In this document: positions 1-8,561 of the stretch, one piece after another
Numbering within the stretch: the first letter of the stretch is position 1
Layout: every line of letters begins with the position of its first letter
Position numbers and translations under genes: made by a program
From: Mahella australiensis 50-1 BON
GTDB lineage: Bacteria > Bacillota > Clostridia > Mahellales > Mahellaceae
Assembly (NCBI RefSeq): GCF_000213255.1
Contig: NC_015520.1
Span: forward strand, 558,001-622,000
Length of the DNA stretch: 64,000 bases
Reading direction: 5' to 3'
The notes under the pieces: generated by a model
Databases searched by the model: none
Seen by the model: only the letters and a program-made list of their open reading frames with translations
What the model was told of the DNA's origin: nothing

Positions 1-1
1 A

Positions 2-1390
2 TTGGATGACAGCGGATATGAGAAGCGCCTGGCATCACAGCGGGGTGGCGCCCACATGATCAGTAATGTGTGGAAATTCTGCGATATGGCGACGTCGGCG
101 GCCCATAGCGGTATGCTGATCGATGAATTCTTAATGCGCATCAGGGCTATGGCCGATACGGCTGACGAAGGCGAAGCACCGCTGGAGCTTGATGGCAATG
201 ACGCCGTTTCCATAATGACCGTTCATTCGGCCAAGGGCTTAGAGTTTCCGGTGGCAGTCATACCGGACATGTCATCTATGTTCCGCAATGACAATCCGCC
301 GATGATTTTTGATGTTGATAAGGGCATAGCCATAAAGCCGGACGGGGATAGCAAAGGTTCAAAATGGCAGGATATAAAGGATAAATTGTCGAAGGAACAG
401 CAGCAGGAGTATATGCGCCTTATGTATGTGGCGTTTACGCGGGCGAAAGATCGGCTCATCCTGTCCAGCGATGATGTGGACACGACGAAACAAAGACAGC
501 CATCGTGGTGGAAGTGGCTCAAAGACAGCGGCATATTGCCGGCACAAAACAACCCGCTGCCGGAGACAGCGGCCGCGCTGGATGGCGCTGAGGCACCTGT
601 AAAACATGATGGCATTGATCAAACGGTTATTATAGCAGAAGGAATCGCACCCGAGCTGGTGTACAGGCCGGTTACACCGCTTATCACATATATGCAATGC
701 CCGCGCCAGTATTACTATGAATACGTACTGCAGCTTGATTCCGAATGGTTTGCCACGCCCGATACCGGTGTTATAGGAGGCCATGCAGAAGGGCTGAGCG
801 CCGTCCAGATAGGGGATATAGTGCACAGTATATGCGAGAAATTAAAGAAGGCCGATGAGATAGATGCTTTAATAGACGAGGCTTTGAACGGTCTGGATGC
901 AAGCATACAACTTCGCGAAAGGATAAGGAATATGGTAGTCTCCTATGCGGAGAGCCCTTATTTTAGCGGTGATACCGATGAGGTCAAGGTAGAGCTGCCA
1001 TTTATAATGAGGCTGGATGAAAACATAGTGCTGGTAGGACGAATAGACCGCATGATCATAAAGGATGGGCATGCCACCATTGTGGACTTTAAGACCGGCT
1101 TTGTCGATGCTGATAATATAGAAAGCATATCGATGGAATACATGCCGCAGCTTGCGGCATATGCCATGGCCGCTCGGCAGGTATTTGGGTTTGTCGTGGA
1201 CGATGCTGTCATATACTACCTTGAGCCCAATATTGCATATAAGGTGGATATAAGTCCCGAAGCTATAGATGAGGCACGCCGGCGCTTTGTTGATGCCGTA
1301 AAAGTTATAGAATCAGCAAAAGGAATGGATGATTTCCCTCCATCCTATAGGCACTGCGGCCGTTGCGGGTATAAAATATGCGGGAATTAA
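2..1390 (+). CDS. AddA/UvrD-like helicase-nuclease, C-terminal part (5' end outside window)
   Basis: This is the C-terminal 462 residues of an ATP-dependent DNA helicase fused to a PD-(D/E)XK nuclease, the architecture of the AddA subunit of the AddAB break-repair complex. A UvrD-type motif with TVHSAKGLEFP lies near residue 75, and helicase motif VI (YVAFTRAKDRL) lies near 141. The nuclease core follows, with GRIDR near 345 and VDFKTG near 360. Three cysteines (CGRCGYKIC) sit at the extreme C-terminus and could complete a small metal or Fe-S site. The reading frame is open to the window edge, so the true start is upstream. AddA is the best guess; a stand-alone UvrD/Rep helicase with a nuclease tail is the alternative, because the addB partner is not visible. 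Confidence 0.8.
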   Translation: MDDSGYEKRLASQRGGAHMISNVWKFCDMATSAAHSGMLIDEFLMRIRAMADTADEGEAPLELDGNDAVSIMTVHSAKGLEFPVAVIPDMSSMFRNDNPPMIFDVDKGIAIKPDGDSKGSKWQDIKDKLSKEQQQEYMRLMYVAFTRAKDRLILSSDDVDTTKQRQPSWWKWLKDSGILPAQNNPLPETAAALDGAEAPVKHDGIDQTVIIAEGIAPELVYRPVTPLITYMQCPRQYYYEYVLQLDSEWFATPDTGVIGGHAEGLSAVQIGDIVHSICEKLKKADEIDALIDEALNGLDASIQLRERIRNMVVSYAESPYFSGDTDEVKVELPFIMRLDENIVLVGRIDRMIIKDGHATIVDFKTGFVDADNIESISMEYMPQLAAYAMAARQVFGFVVDDAVIYYLEPNIAYKVDISPEAIDEARRRFVDAVKVIESAKGMDDFPPSYRHCGRCGYKICGN

Positions 1391-1688
1391 AATTAACGAT
1401 AACTCTATATATGTGCGGAGAGCTTATAGTTTTGCCGCCTATAAATGTATCGTTACCATAAAACTGGAGTGTAGAATATTATTTCTTGAAAAAGAAGGAT
1501 TTTTTTGTTTTATATAGAATATCTATAATAGGGAATAAAAACCAAAGAGTACTTTCAAAAACTAGCTATGACTTCCATATGATTCCAGCATGGTTGAAGT
1601 AGCTTTTGGTAAAAAGCCTAACAAGAGGCAGGGGCCTAACATAATATACCATATGTTGGCATTATTGCACGTTGACAGCCTCATAATT

Positions 1689-1964
1689 GTGTGACTGGCT
1701 CAAAGATAAGCTGAAAAAGGATGTAGCAATGCTAGTCTACCCATATTGGACGGATTTGAAAAAGGCAAGATAGAATGCTGACATAAATGGGATATGATGG
1801 GTAATAAAATTTTTATGAAAATTAAGAGTGGTGATAGATGGAGACGGCAGCAGGTAATAAATACCTGGGAATAAAAATGGGTATGTATAGTGAATGTTGG
1901 AGGTAAGACGGTAACAGCTGAGCCTACAACGTAGGTTTCAAGGGCTTTCGTAGTTTTCGAAAGC
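1689..1964 (+). other. Non-coding stretch with several hairpins; possible 5' part of a decayed group II intron
   Basis: The gap 1391-1995 has no convincing gene. Within it, GTGTG at 1689-1693 resembles the GUGYG 5' end of group II introns. Four hairpins follow: 1693-1699 with 1731-1737 (GACTGGC/GCTAGTC, one G-U pair), 1851-1856 with 1862-1867 (CAGGTA/TACCTG), 1923-1927 with 1931-1935 (CCTAC/GTAGG), and 1944-1950 with 1958-1964 (GCTTTCG/CGAAAGC). The pairing is seen directly; the intron assignment is inference, supported by domain V/VI relics found further right. It could instead be a structured leader of the downstream ABC gene. Confidence 0.35.
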
Positions 1965-1995
1965 ACTCTATGAAAAATGAAACGAGAGCTTTGAT

Positions 1996-2760
1996 ATGGA
2001 TAAATGCATTGCTGTAAGAAATGTCGTTAAAAAGATTAAAGGCAAATACATATTGAACAATGTAAATTTTAGTGTTAATCGTGGGGAAATCATCGGTATC
2101 ATCGGACAAAACGGCGCAGGTAAAAGCACATTATTGAAAATAATATGCGGTTTATCAAGGCCTACAGCCGGAGAGGTATTGGTAGAAGGTTTGTCCGTAA
2201 CCCAAGAACCCAATAAAATAATGGATGAAGTCGGATTTCTTATAGAGGAACCGGCTCTGTACCCTTATCTAACAGCCAAAAATCAATTGGATATGTGTTT
2301 AGCTCTACATCGTAAAAAAGAAACGACATACAGCGATAAAATTATTCAAAGATTAGGCATTCATGAATTTCTAGCTGAAAAGATTAAACGATATTCCTCA
2401 GGTATGAAACAGAAGTTGGGGATTGCGTGCGCTGTAATCCATGATCCGTCCATAATAATTCTGGATGAACCGATAAATTCTCTGGATGTGACGGGTATAA
2501 AAGCTCTGAGGGAATTCATCAAGGATATCAATGAAGAGGGTAAGACAGTTATCATCTCGAGCCATATACTTACGGAGATCGGATATTTATGCGACCGCAT
2601 TGCTTTAATGGATAAAGGCACTATTATCGAAACAGCTTCTGTTGAACAAATAAATAGAGATTCAATAAGCAATGGGGATCAAAACGCTTTAGAAGAATAT
2701 TATTTTAGGAAGGTGGGGATTTATAACGATGATCGACATTCTGAAAATAGAGATAGCTAA
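1996..2760 (+). CDS. ABC transporter ATP-binding protein (CcmA/DrrA-like ABC-2 type)
   Basis: This 254-residue nucleotide-binding subunit powers an ABC-2 exporter. It has Walker A GQNGAGKST near residue 38, the signature SSGMKQK near 135, Walker B IIILDEP near 155 and a switch histidine in SSHIL near 190. The length is normal for the family. The start ATG at 1996 has only a weak purine stretch upstream (CGAGAG). Its 3' end overlaps the permease gene at 2729 by 32 bases, so the two are translationally coupled. The substrate cannot be read from sequence; bacitracin or lantibiotic-type export, or a role in an envelope system, is possible. Confidence 0.92.
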   Translation: MDKCIAVRNVVKKIKGKYILNNVNFSVNRGEIIGIIGQNGAGKSTLLKIICGLSRPTAGEVLVEGLSVTQEPNKIMDEVGFLIEEPALYPYLTAKNQLDMCLALHRKKETTYSDKIIQRLGIHEFLAEKIKRYSSGMKQKLGIACAVIHDPSIIILDEPINSLDVTGIKALREFIKDINEEGKTVIISSHILTEIGYLCDRIALMDKGTIIETASVEQINRDSISNGDQNALEEYYFRKVGIYNDDRHSENRDS

Positions 2761-3496
2761 AATAGTTCGTTCAAAAAGCTTCCTTTGGATGATAATTTTA
2801 TTAAGCGCTTCAATATCATTAACCTTGCTGGGAGAGTATTATTTTATTGTCACAAATAAAAATGAGCAGCCTAATCTGGTGCATCTTATTTACTCTTTGT
2901 ATGCCGTAAATGCGACGACGTTCTTTCCACTAATTATAGCGTATTTCTTTATATCCGTATTAAATGATGAGTTTAAGCTTAAAACCATAAAGATTTTATT
3001 CGGCAGCATAATGGATAGAGAAACGATCTATATGGCTAAATTCATAGCGTCAGCCGTCATATTCGTATCGATATTTTCTATAATGATCCTCGCGAGCACC
3101 GTTCTACTTTCCATTGTTACCGATATAAACAGGATTAATATTGAGTATTATGCTATCACTTATCGGGAAGCATTATGGAGAATTATAATAACTACGATTA
3201 TAGGTGAAGTATATTTTTTGTGTATCGGAAGCTATTCTATGCTCATAGACGCTATCTTTGAGAATCAAGGAGTTGCGGTAATTATATTTTTTATGACTGT
3301 TTTATTATGCTCCGTTATACCGTTACCTCAATGGCTTACAAATTACTTCTTTTTAAAAGGACAAACATTTTTTGCTTTTTTGGATATGTTTGAATTCGAT
3401 TGGCTAGAATTCATGAAATACGTTGCATTGTTTATAGTCTATATAGCGGCTTTTAGTGGGATAGGCTGTTTTATATTCAGCAAAAAACAAATCTGA
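2729..3496 (+). CDS. ABC-2 type transporter permease
   Basis: This is a 255-residue integral membrane protein with about six hydrophobic segments, starting with one at roughly residues 18-38 and ending with one at 230-250. The topology and size fit an ABC-2 permease working with the ATPase encoded immediately upstream. Its ATG at 2729 lies inside the end of the ATPase gene and is preceded by GGAAGGTGGGG. No motif identifies the substrate. It is followed after 23 bases by a TPR membrane protein that probably belongs to the same transcript. Confidence 0.85.
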   Translation: MIDILKIEIAKIVRSKSFLWMIILLSASISLTLLGEYYFIVTNKNEQPNLVHLIYSLYAVNATTFFPLIIAYFFISVLNDEFKLKTIKILFGSIMDRETIYMAKFIASAVIFVSIFSIMILASTVLLSIVTDINRINIEYYAITYREALWRIIITTIIGEVYFLCIGSYSMLIDAIFENQGVAVIIFFMTVLLCSVIPLPQWLTNYFFLKGQTFFAFLDMFEFDWLEFMKYVALFIVYIAAFSGIGCFIFSKKQI

Positions 3497-3519
3497 TTCT
3501 GCGGCAAGGAGTAAAGAAT

Positions 3520-4677
3520 ATGGCTTATACTATAGATAAAAGGATAATATATTCGGTTATTATTGCTGTTATAATTGCAGGTATTTTGGGAATAACAGCG
3601 ATAAATCACATGGCTGAAAGCAGATATAACGATCCGGAATATGCTCAGATGTATAAAACCGATGAGCTTATACGGCGCATGGAGATATACATACAAAACA
3701 ACCCTGAGGATATAGATGCTATTTATGAATTGGCGTTGAGATATTTCAGGGATAAAAGGCAGTATGAAAAAGCCGATGCTTTATTAAAGAAGGCTTTACA
3801 GATAGACCCTGACAATACAGAGATCATGTCTTTGCGCGCGACCGTTATGGAAAATAGCGGGGCTCTGGATGATGCGGAAAAACAATTAAGGGATATTTTA
3901 ACTATTAATCCCAACGACGGAGTTATATGGAGCAGATTGTCTCAATTGTTGTTCGTTTCGGATCGTAAACAGTCACTTGTCTGTGCTCAAAAGGCTCTTG
4001 ATATAGTGAAAAACAGCGGCGGAGACATCAAACATTACGCCGATTGGATTGAAGCATTAACGCTGTTTGAGAAAGATGTCCGATCAAAACCTGCAGAGGC
4101 TTTCATGCGTATATTGGATTTTTATGTCGCTCAAGAACGTTTGCAGTTGGAAATATGCGATATGGCACTAAAATACATCGATGATGTTGATGTGAGCGGT
4201 ATAACACCGATATTGGAGAAGAAGGGTAAATTAGAGATTTACTATAATGATAACGAAAATGCCGTTCAAACATTCCTAAAGCTTATAGACATCAATCCCC
4301 AATATGGGTATGGTTATATATTGTTGGGGGATCGCCTGAGTATAATGGGCAAAACGACCGAACTGGAGGAACTCGATAGAAGGGTTCTACTTTTGGGCAA
4401 TGATACTCCTGAGAAAAAGATCATAGATGCGATGCTGCTGGAAGCCAATGGTTTAACGGTTGAATCGATAAAAGCTATGGAAGGCTTGCTCGGCCAAGGC
4501 AAATATAAGGATGTAATTCGATATCATCTCGGCATGATGTATCAACAAACGGGCGATAATGGGAAAGCATTGGAATGCTTTTATTTGCTGTTAAAATCAA
4601 CAGATAAAACCGATTTTGATTATATAAACGCTATCAAATATGATGTTGACTCAAGAAGAGAATCATTGCTATATTAA
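3520..4677 (+). CDS. Membrane-anchored TPR repeat protein
   Basis: This 385-residue protein has one N-terminal membrane segment (about residues 9-29) followed by a soluble helical domain. Tetratricopeptide-like repeats are visible: A..LYF.KA and ALQIDPDN-type pairs around residues 60-130, and again around 235-270 and 330-370. TPR proteins act as protein-protein scaffolds, here outside or at the membrane. An AAGGAG site precedes the ATG and the gene follows the ABC permease closely, so it is likely an accessory of that transporter. No enzymatic motif is seen. Confidence 0.75.
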   Translation: MAYTIDKRIIYSVIIAVIIAGILGITAINHMAESRYNDPEYAQMYKTDELIRRMEIYIQNNPEDIDAIYELALRYFRDKRQYEKADALLKKALQIDPDNTEIMSLRATVMENSGALDDAEKQLRDILTINPNDGVIWSRLSQLLFVSDRKQSLVCAQKALDIVKNSGGDIKHYADWIEALTLFEKDVRSKPAEAFMRILDFYVAQERLQLEICDMALKYIDDVDVSGITPILEKKGKLEIYYNDNENAVQTFLKLIDINPQYGYGYILLGDRLSIMGKTTELEELDRRVLLLGNDTPEKKIIDAMLLEANGLTVESIKAMEGLLGQGKYKDVIRYHLGMMYQQTGDNGKALECFYLLLKSTDKTDFDYINAIKYDVDSRRESLLY

Positions 4678-4733
4678 GCCAACTAAGAGTTCTTATTCTC
4701 CTAATCGTTTACGATCGCAACGTTGGCTTTTAG

Positions 4734-4925
4734 AGGTATACTTTAGAGTGTTTTAAAAAGTGCCTATTTTCGATAGGCAAAAATGAGTCCTATAACTTGC
4801 TCAAGAAGAATATTCGTGATATCAACGTTTGTGAAACCAGCTTCACAAACGCTGACGATGATTGTGGCGCGCTTTCGCAGGATGACTTTTCGATGCCTTT
4901 AGAAGATATAAGGATAATAGAATAG
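4734..4925 (+). other. Region between TPR gene and lipoprotein; weak open frame, probably a remnant
   Basis: The 4678-4980 gap holds no convincing gene. One frame is open from 4734 to a TAG at 4923-4925 and ends with an acidic tail that looks protein-like (DDDCGAL, MPLEDIRIIE), but it has no good start or ribosome binding site. It may be the last piece of a lost gene. I cannot assign a family. Confidence 0.2.
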
Positions 4926-4980
4926 GAGTTATACTATATACTCAGAATAATTATCAATATATGTAAGGGAGGAGATTCTA

Positions 4981-5568
4981 GTGAAATTAAAGTTTTTATG
5001 TCTGATTCTTTCAACAATGTTTTTGCTTACTTTTGTATCATGTAGTCAGAACAACTCTAATGTAAGTACATCAGGGGACGCGAATGATCTCGTTGAAGAA
5101 GATATATTCGGGAATGTGGTCACTAAGACAGATAACGGATTTAAGTTTCAAAATATTGAATGGATGTCCAATCAAGCAGTAATAAAAGAGAAAGCGCCCG
5201 AGGCATCCTACGAAGAAAAATTAGACAGGTTGGAAACGCACAAAAAATATGATGATAGAGAGATCGTAGTGCTTTATCACATGCAGGATGATAAGTTTTG
5301 TGGCGGTGAATTTCTTATTAAATTCAACAATGAATCCGATTATGAGGCGTATTTACCGAAAATAAAAGAACAGGCAGAAGATTTCTTCAAAGAACCGCCA
5401 ATGGGCAATTCTTTGGATGATCTTTTAGATGGAAAAGAAGTCGTATGGGAAGGCAAAGATAAAAGCTATGTTAGGATAATACCTTCCGGGGAAGGGGATT
5501 ATTATAAAAATGTGATTACCATAAAAGTAGATGCGCCAATGGATATAGCGCCAAGAGATATAGATTAA
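4981..5568 (+). CDS. Small lipoprotein, unknown function
   Basis: This 195-residue protein starts with GTG at 4981, eight bases after GGGAGGAG. The N-terminus is a lipoprotein signal: a Lys-rich start, a hydrophobic stretch and lipobox TFVSC with the lipidated cysteine near residue 21. The rest is hydrophilic and acidic with no recognised domain. It shares its MKLKF start and lipobox layout with the lipoproteins at 8562 and 9347. I do not recognise the family. Confidence 0.75.
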   Translation: MKLKFLCLILSTMFLLTFVSCSQNNSNVSTSGDANDLVEEDIFGNVVTKTDNGFKFQNIEWMSNQAVIKEKAPEASYEEKLDRLETHKKYDDREIVVLYHMQDDKFCGGEFLIKFNNESDYEAYLPKIKEQAEDFFKEPPMGNSLDDLLDGKEVVWEGKDKSYVRIIPSGEGDYYKNVITIKVDAPMDIAPRDID

Positions 5569-5714
5569 AGCACTAATGTGTGCTATGTAAACTAGGTAGG
5601 AGAAGAAGCTGACCGTTATTTGGCCAGTTCCTATTCTAATAGTTTATCCGTTTTTGCAGCGCTATTTCATACATGGCGTGATGATAGGCAGCATTAAGGA
5701 GTAGTACGATAATA

Positions 5715-5740
5715 GCAGGGTATGAGTATTCATGCCCTGC
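5715..5740 (-). terminator. Hairpin downstream of the AraC remnant
   Basis: An 11-bp stem (GCAGGGTATGA paired with TCATGCCCTGC, one G-U pair) closes a four-base loop. It directly abuts the stop codon of the AraC remnant on the minus strand and is followed there by TATTAT, so it probably terminated that gene. Confidence 0.55.
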
Positions 5741-5854
5741 TATTGATGCGTTTTTCTGAACGCGCCCGGCGTCATGCCTTCATATTTGCGAAATAAAGAG
5801 CAAAAATAGCTCACGTCATTATATCCTACGGCATGGCTTATTTCTTTTATATTA
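5740..5854 (-). pseudogene. AraC-family regulator, C-terminal fragment
   Basis: Read on the minus strand, 5854 to 5740 encodes the end of an AraC-type DNA-binding domain: ISHAVGYNDVSYFCSLFRKY, then EGMTPGAFRKTHQ and a TAG stop. This is the second helix-turn-helix and the conserved FRKxxGxTPxxFR region. Everything N-terminal is missing; at 5855 the sequence switches abruptly to plus-strand remnants of unrelated genes. It cannot make a functional regulator. Confidence 0.75.
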
Positions 5855-5855
5855 G

Positions 5856-5924
5856 ATGAAAGAACGATACGGTTCAATGGAAGAGCTGAATAAGCGCTGG
5901 TATACTAACTTTTGGGGGCATACC
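5856..5924 (+). pseudogene. Scrap of a family-42 glycoside hydrolase (beta-galactosidase type)
   Basis: The first 23 codons (KERYGSMEELNKRWYTNFWG) match the conserved stretch of GH42 enzymes where a tyrosine-glycine pair is followed by LN..W...FW. The frame then runs without a break into an unrelated metallo-hydrolase sequence, so this is a deletion or recombination junction. The assignment rests on a short motif. Confidence 0.5.
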
Positions 5925-6417
5925 GCTAAAGCCGGCACATTGTTGCCTTTAGACGGGGGTATAAGTGCTGCTTTTTTGGCTCCTGTGGGCGATAAATACG
6001 AAGATCCGAATCAGTACTCAGCGGGGCTAAAGATACAGTATGGTCAAATGCGTTTCCTGTTTATGGGCGATGCTGGGCTGGTGTCTGAATAGCAAATGCT
6101 CAAGTCTGGGCAAGACTTGACAGCTGATGTTGTGAAAATAGGGCATCACGGTTCAGCCGATGCCACATCCTAAGAATTTTTGGATGCTGTACGGGCAAGG
6201 GGCGGCAATCATATCTGTAGGTCGGGGCAATGATTATGGCCATCCCGATCAATCCACGCTGGATAAACTACCCGGCATAGGATCGGCTAAAGCCCAAAGT
6301 ATCATTGATTATAGAGAACGAAACGGGCCGTTCAAGGCCGTAGAAGAGATACAAGAGGTATCGGGTATAGGGCCTGCTACCTTTGAGGATATAAAAGATC
6401 ATATAACAACCAGATAA
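5925..6417 (+). pseudogene. Broken ComEC-like metallo-beta-lactamase-fold hydrolase with ComEA-like HhH tail
   Basis: The fragment shows the C-terminal half of the MBL fold of ComEC/Rec2-like secreted hydrolases ([32 protein letters not shown]), then [13 protein letters not shown] helix-hairpin-helix tail follows ([30 protein letters not shown]). An in-frame TAG at 6090, an in-frame TAA at about 6172, a frameshift before 6200 and a deletion after YGHP make it a pseudogene. The HhH part is in frame from 6160 to the stop at 6417. The intact parent family is an extracellular nuclease-like or DNA-uptake-associated protein. Confidence 0.75.
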
Positions 6418-6539
6418 TGTGCTATATGACTTCTTGGATTTTAACATTTCACCAATCATTCGGGCTTTCGAAAGTTACTCATACATTGAAAATCAGCAAC
6501 AGTTATGGTATATTACTCGAGTTTGACAGTAAAATAAGA

Positions 6540-6581
6540 TAAAAATAGCCACAAACTTCGGATATACAAGGGTTTGTGGCT
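6540..6581 (-). terminator. Rho-independent terminator, minus strand
   Basis: AGCCACAAAC at 6547-6556 pairs perfectly with GTTTGTGGCT at 6572-6581 around a 15-base loop. On the minus strand the hairpin is followed by TATTTTTAT, so it terminates leftward transcription from the Fic remnant just upstream on that strand. Confidence 0.65.
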
Positions 6582-6603
6582 GTCGTCGTTGGATATAGTA
6601 AAA

Positions 6604-7236
6604 GGAGTATAAATAATTTTGTGTATAGTGGGCTTAATAGAAATCATATACCTTCGCATGTCCTAAAGCCTCAAATGTATCCCGAAGTGGTTTTCCGCCA
6701 ACAGTCAAACCGTCTTCCAGAAGGATATTTGTCTCGCTTAAAGTGAGAGCATTCCCTTTGAGAGCATTGCTTGACCATGTGAGGCCAATGCGGTAATAGT
6801 TTCCTAATTTCATTTAGCAGGTATACCTCAAAGGGGCGCAATTCATCGATAGCCATCTTATAACGGTCGACTTTTTCATATATTGTCATCAATTAGCGCC
6901 ATCCTTTCATGTGCATTAACTTGGTCCATAAAACGCCATTGCAATAGGCAAAGGAATATATCAAATCCAGATTATTGATATTATGCGATCGTCCGCTATA
7001 TTTCTGCACAATTGTTAGCTCCAATGACCATAACAAGGATGATGGGCGTTACTAATATGTATAAATATGTGGCACAAAGGATGTCGAACATTTACATAAT
7101 AAAATTCCAAGATATCAAGAGATATATTAAGATAATGGAAGTATTCGGGAGCATAGAAGGTAAAATCATGGCTTGAACGGTATTTATCGCCTATTTTGGG
7201 AATTAACTTAATTGGTTATATAAGCTATATTATAAA
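6604..7236. repeat. 633-bp direct repeat, copy A
   Basis: The segment is repeated in the same orientation at 11262-11894 with a constant offset of 4658 bases and no insertions or deletions; only scattered substitutions separate the copies. It carries a frameshifted Fic-domain fragment on the minus strand plus about 340 bases of non-coding DNA. No terminal inverted repeats or transposase are visible, so it is a segmental duplication rather than a recognisable insertion sequence. Confidence 0.9.
6634..6892 (-). pseudogene. Fic-family protein, N-terminal fragment (copy A)
   Basis: On the minus strand the gene starts with TIYEKVDRYKMAIDELRPFE and then, in another frame, reads ALKGNALTLSETNILLEDGL and VGGKPLRDTFEALGHAKVYD before a TAA. 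This is the N-terminal region of Fic proteins, with the inhibitory-helix-like E/KGN.LTL..T..L motif. One extra base in the EIRN codons shifts the frame, and the catalytic HPFxxGNGR region is absent. The same extra base is present in copy B, so the frameshift predates the duplication. Confidence 0.75.
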
Positions 7237-7348
7237 TAATTGATATATTGATATAGAAAATGATAGTCAATTTGAGATATATGTGTTGTGGATATAACAA
7301 ATAGTGACAGTCAAAAAGATGCGGGGAGGATGTAAGCATGATTCAGAA

Positions 7349-7454
7349 GAGCTGTATGCGGAAAAACCGCACGTACGGTTCCGTGAGGGGTAGTAAACAA
7401 TCCCTTCATGATATAAAATATCATTGAAAGAAGTGCCGAGACTGTCTACTCGAC
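7349..7454 (+). ncRNA. Relic of a group II intron 3' end (domains V and VI)
   Basis: The sequence 7349-7381 folds like domain V: GAGCTG pairs with CGGTTC, then GCGG with CCGC around an A-rich loop, keeping the AGC and ACGTACGG positions typical of that 34-base catalytic hairpin. The following 70 bases end in CTACTCGAC, resembling the domain VI and 3' end of bacterial group II introns. No reverse-transcriptase gene is present between here and the repeat, so the element is dead. Confidence 0.6.
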
Positions 7455-7759
7455 GGATATGATATGAATGAGAGTATATGGCTAAATATAGTAGAACATT
7501 TATAGAGCTAATTAAGAAAGTAGGTATGGACAGCTAAGTCTAGAGCACGAAGTGAGAGCAGTTTATGGAATATGTGAAACAATACCAGCTGTCCAATCAA
7601 AAAATCATTTATAGTATCTATATCCTTGGTGAAAATGCATGAATGAATATTTCGGTGAAAAGCCAAATGAGAGAAAACTTCAAGTATGGTCTCGTGAAGG
7701 ATATAGCGAACCTCTCACGTTGTTAGTTAGAAATTATTACGGAAGGAAGAGATTTAGAT
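7455..7759. other. Gene-less stretch with inverted repeats
   Basis: No gene is evident here. GGACAGCT (7528-7535) can pair with AGCTGTCC (7587-7594), and TATATCCTT near 7618 can pair with AAGGATATA near 7697. These may be further decayed intron RNA or simply a structured leader. The ribosome binding site of the matrixin gene (GGAAGGAAG) lies at its right edge. Confidence 0.35.
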
Positions 7760-8395
7760 ATGTATACTCCACGGAAACTTAAAGCTTTTAGATGTATGCT
7801 TTTTATAAGCATTGTTCTAATGTTATATGGTAGCACTGCGTTTGCTTCAGGTCCTTATTATAATACGTTTAATCGGCATGTTAACTCTAATGGCGTTGGG
7901 GACTGGGGGAATGATACTCTTTATTATCACGTAAATAGTTCTTCAACATTATATGATGCTATAATTACAAAAGCCGTTAATTCATGGAACGCGACATCTA
8001 CGCCAATATACTACAAAAAGGACTTAACTGATGGCTTGATAGAAATTTATTCCGTTCTAAACATTCCACCAGCACCTGATGGTTCTGTTGAGTTAGCAGA
8101 AACTCGATTTTTTCATTGGCTACAAGTAGATCCAAGCTCAAGTAATTGGTTTTGGACAGAAATTCATACAAACCAAAATTCTCATGGGTATCCATCATTA
8201 TCTACTGTTAATAAGCAAGGGACAATGGCTCACGAATTTGGCCATAGTTTTGGATTGGCACATCTGACTAGCACTCAATTAAGCGAAGTTAAGAGCAAAG
8301 GAATACAAGTTATAATGTTGCAAATAGCACAAGGCCGCACAACATATTTACCGCAAACTGATGATTGTACGGGCATCAATTCATTATATCCATAA
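7760..8395 (+). CDS. Secreted matrixin-like zinc metalloprotease
   Basis: This 211-residue protein has a signal peptide (basic start, hydrophobic core at about residues 12-28, cleavage after a STAFA-like site). It carries the metzincin zinc-binding motif HEFGHSFGLAH near residue 157. A methionine in VIML probably forms the Met-turn, and the C-terminus YLPQTDDCTGINSLYP matches the end of bacterial matrixin (peptidase M10) domains. It should act outside the cell as an endopeptidase. Pro-domain and binding modules are lacking. GGAAGGAAG lies about 10 bases before the ATG. It is AT-rich and flanked by remnants, which suggests acquisition by transfer. Confidence 0.8.
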   Translation: MYTPRKLKAFRCMLFISIVLMLYGSTAFASGPYYNTFNRHVNSNGVGDWGNDTLYYHVNSSSTLYDAIITKAVNSWNATSTPIYYKKDLTDGLIEIYSVLNIPPAPDGSVELAETRFFHWLQVDPSSSNWFWTEIHTNQNSHGYPSLSTVNKQGTMAHEFGHSFGLAHLTSTQLSEVKSKGIQVIMLQIAQGRTTYLPQTDDCTGINSLYP

Positions 8396-8561
8396 ATATT
8401 AAGAGTCTAGGAATACTATTATTATACTATGTCCTGTAAGACATGATAGGGAGTAAATGATGGAAACAAAAAAGTAGATGTCTATCCGGATAAAATAGAT
8501 AAAATAAATGATATAAGTTGCCATATGGCAAGCCATGATTTAAGAGAGGAGAAGTAAAATC

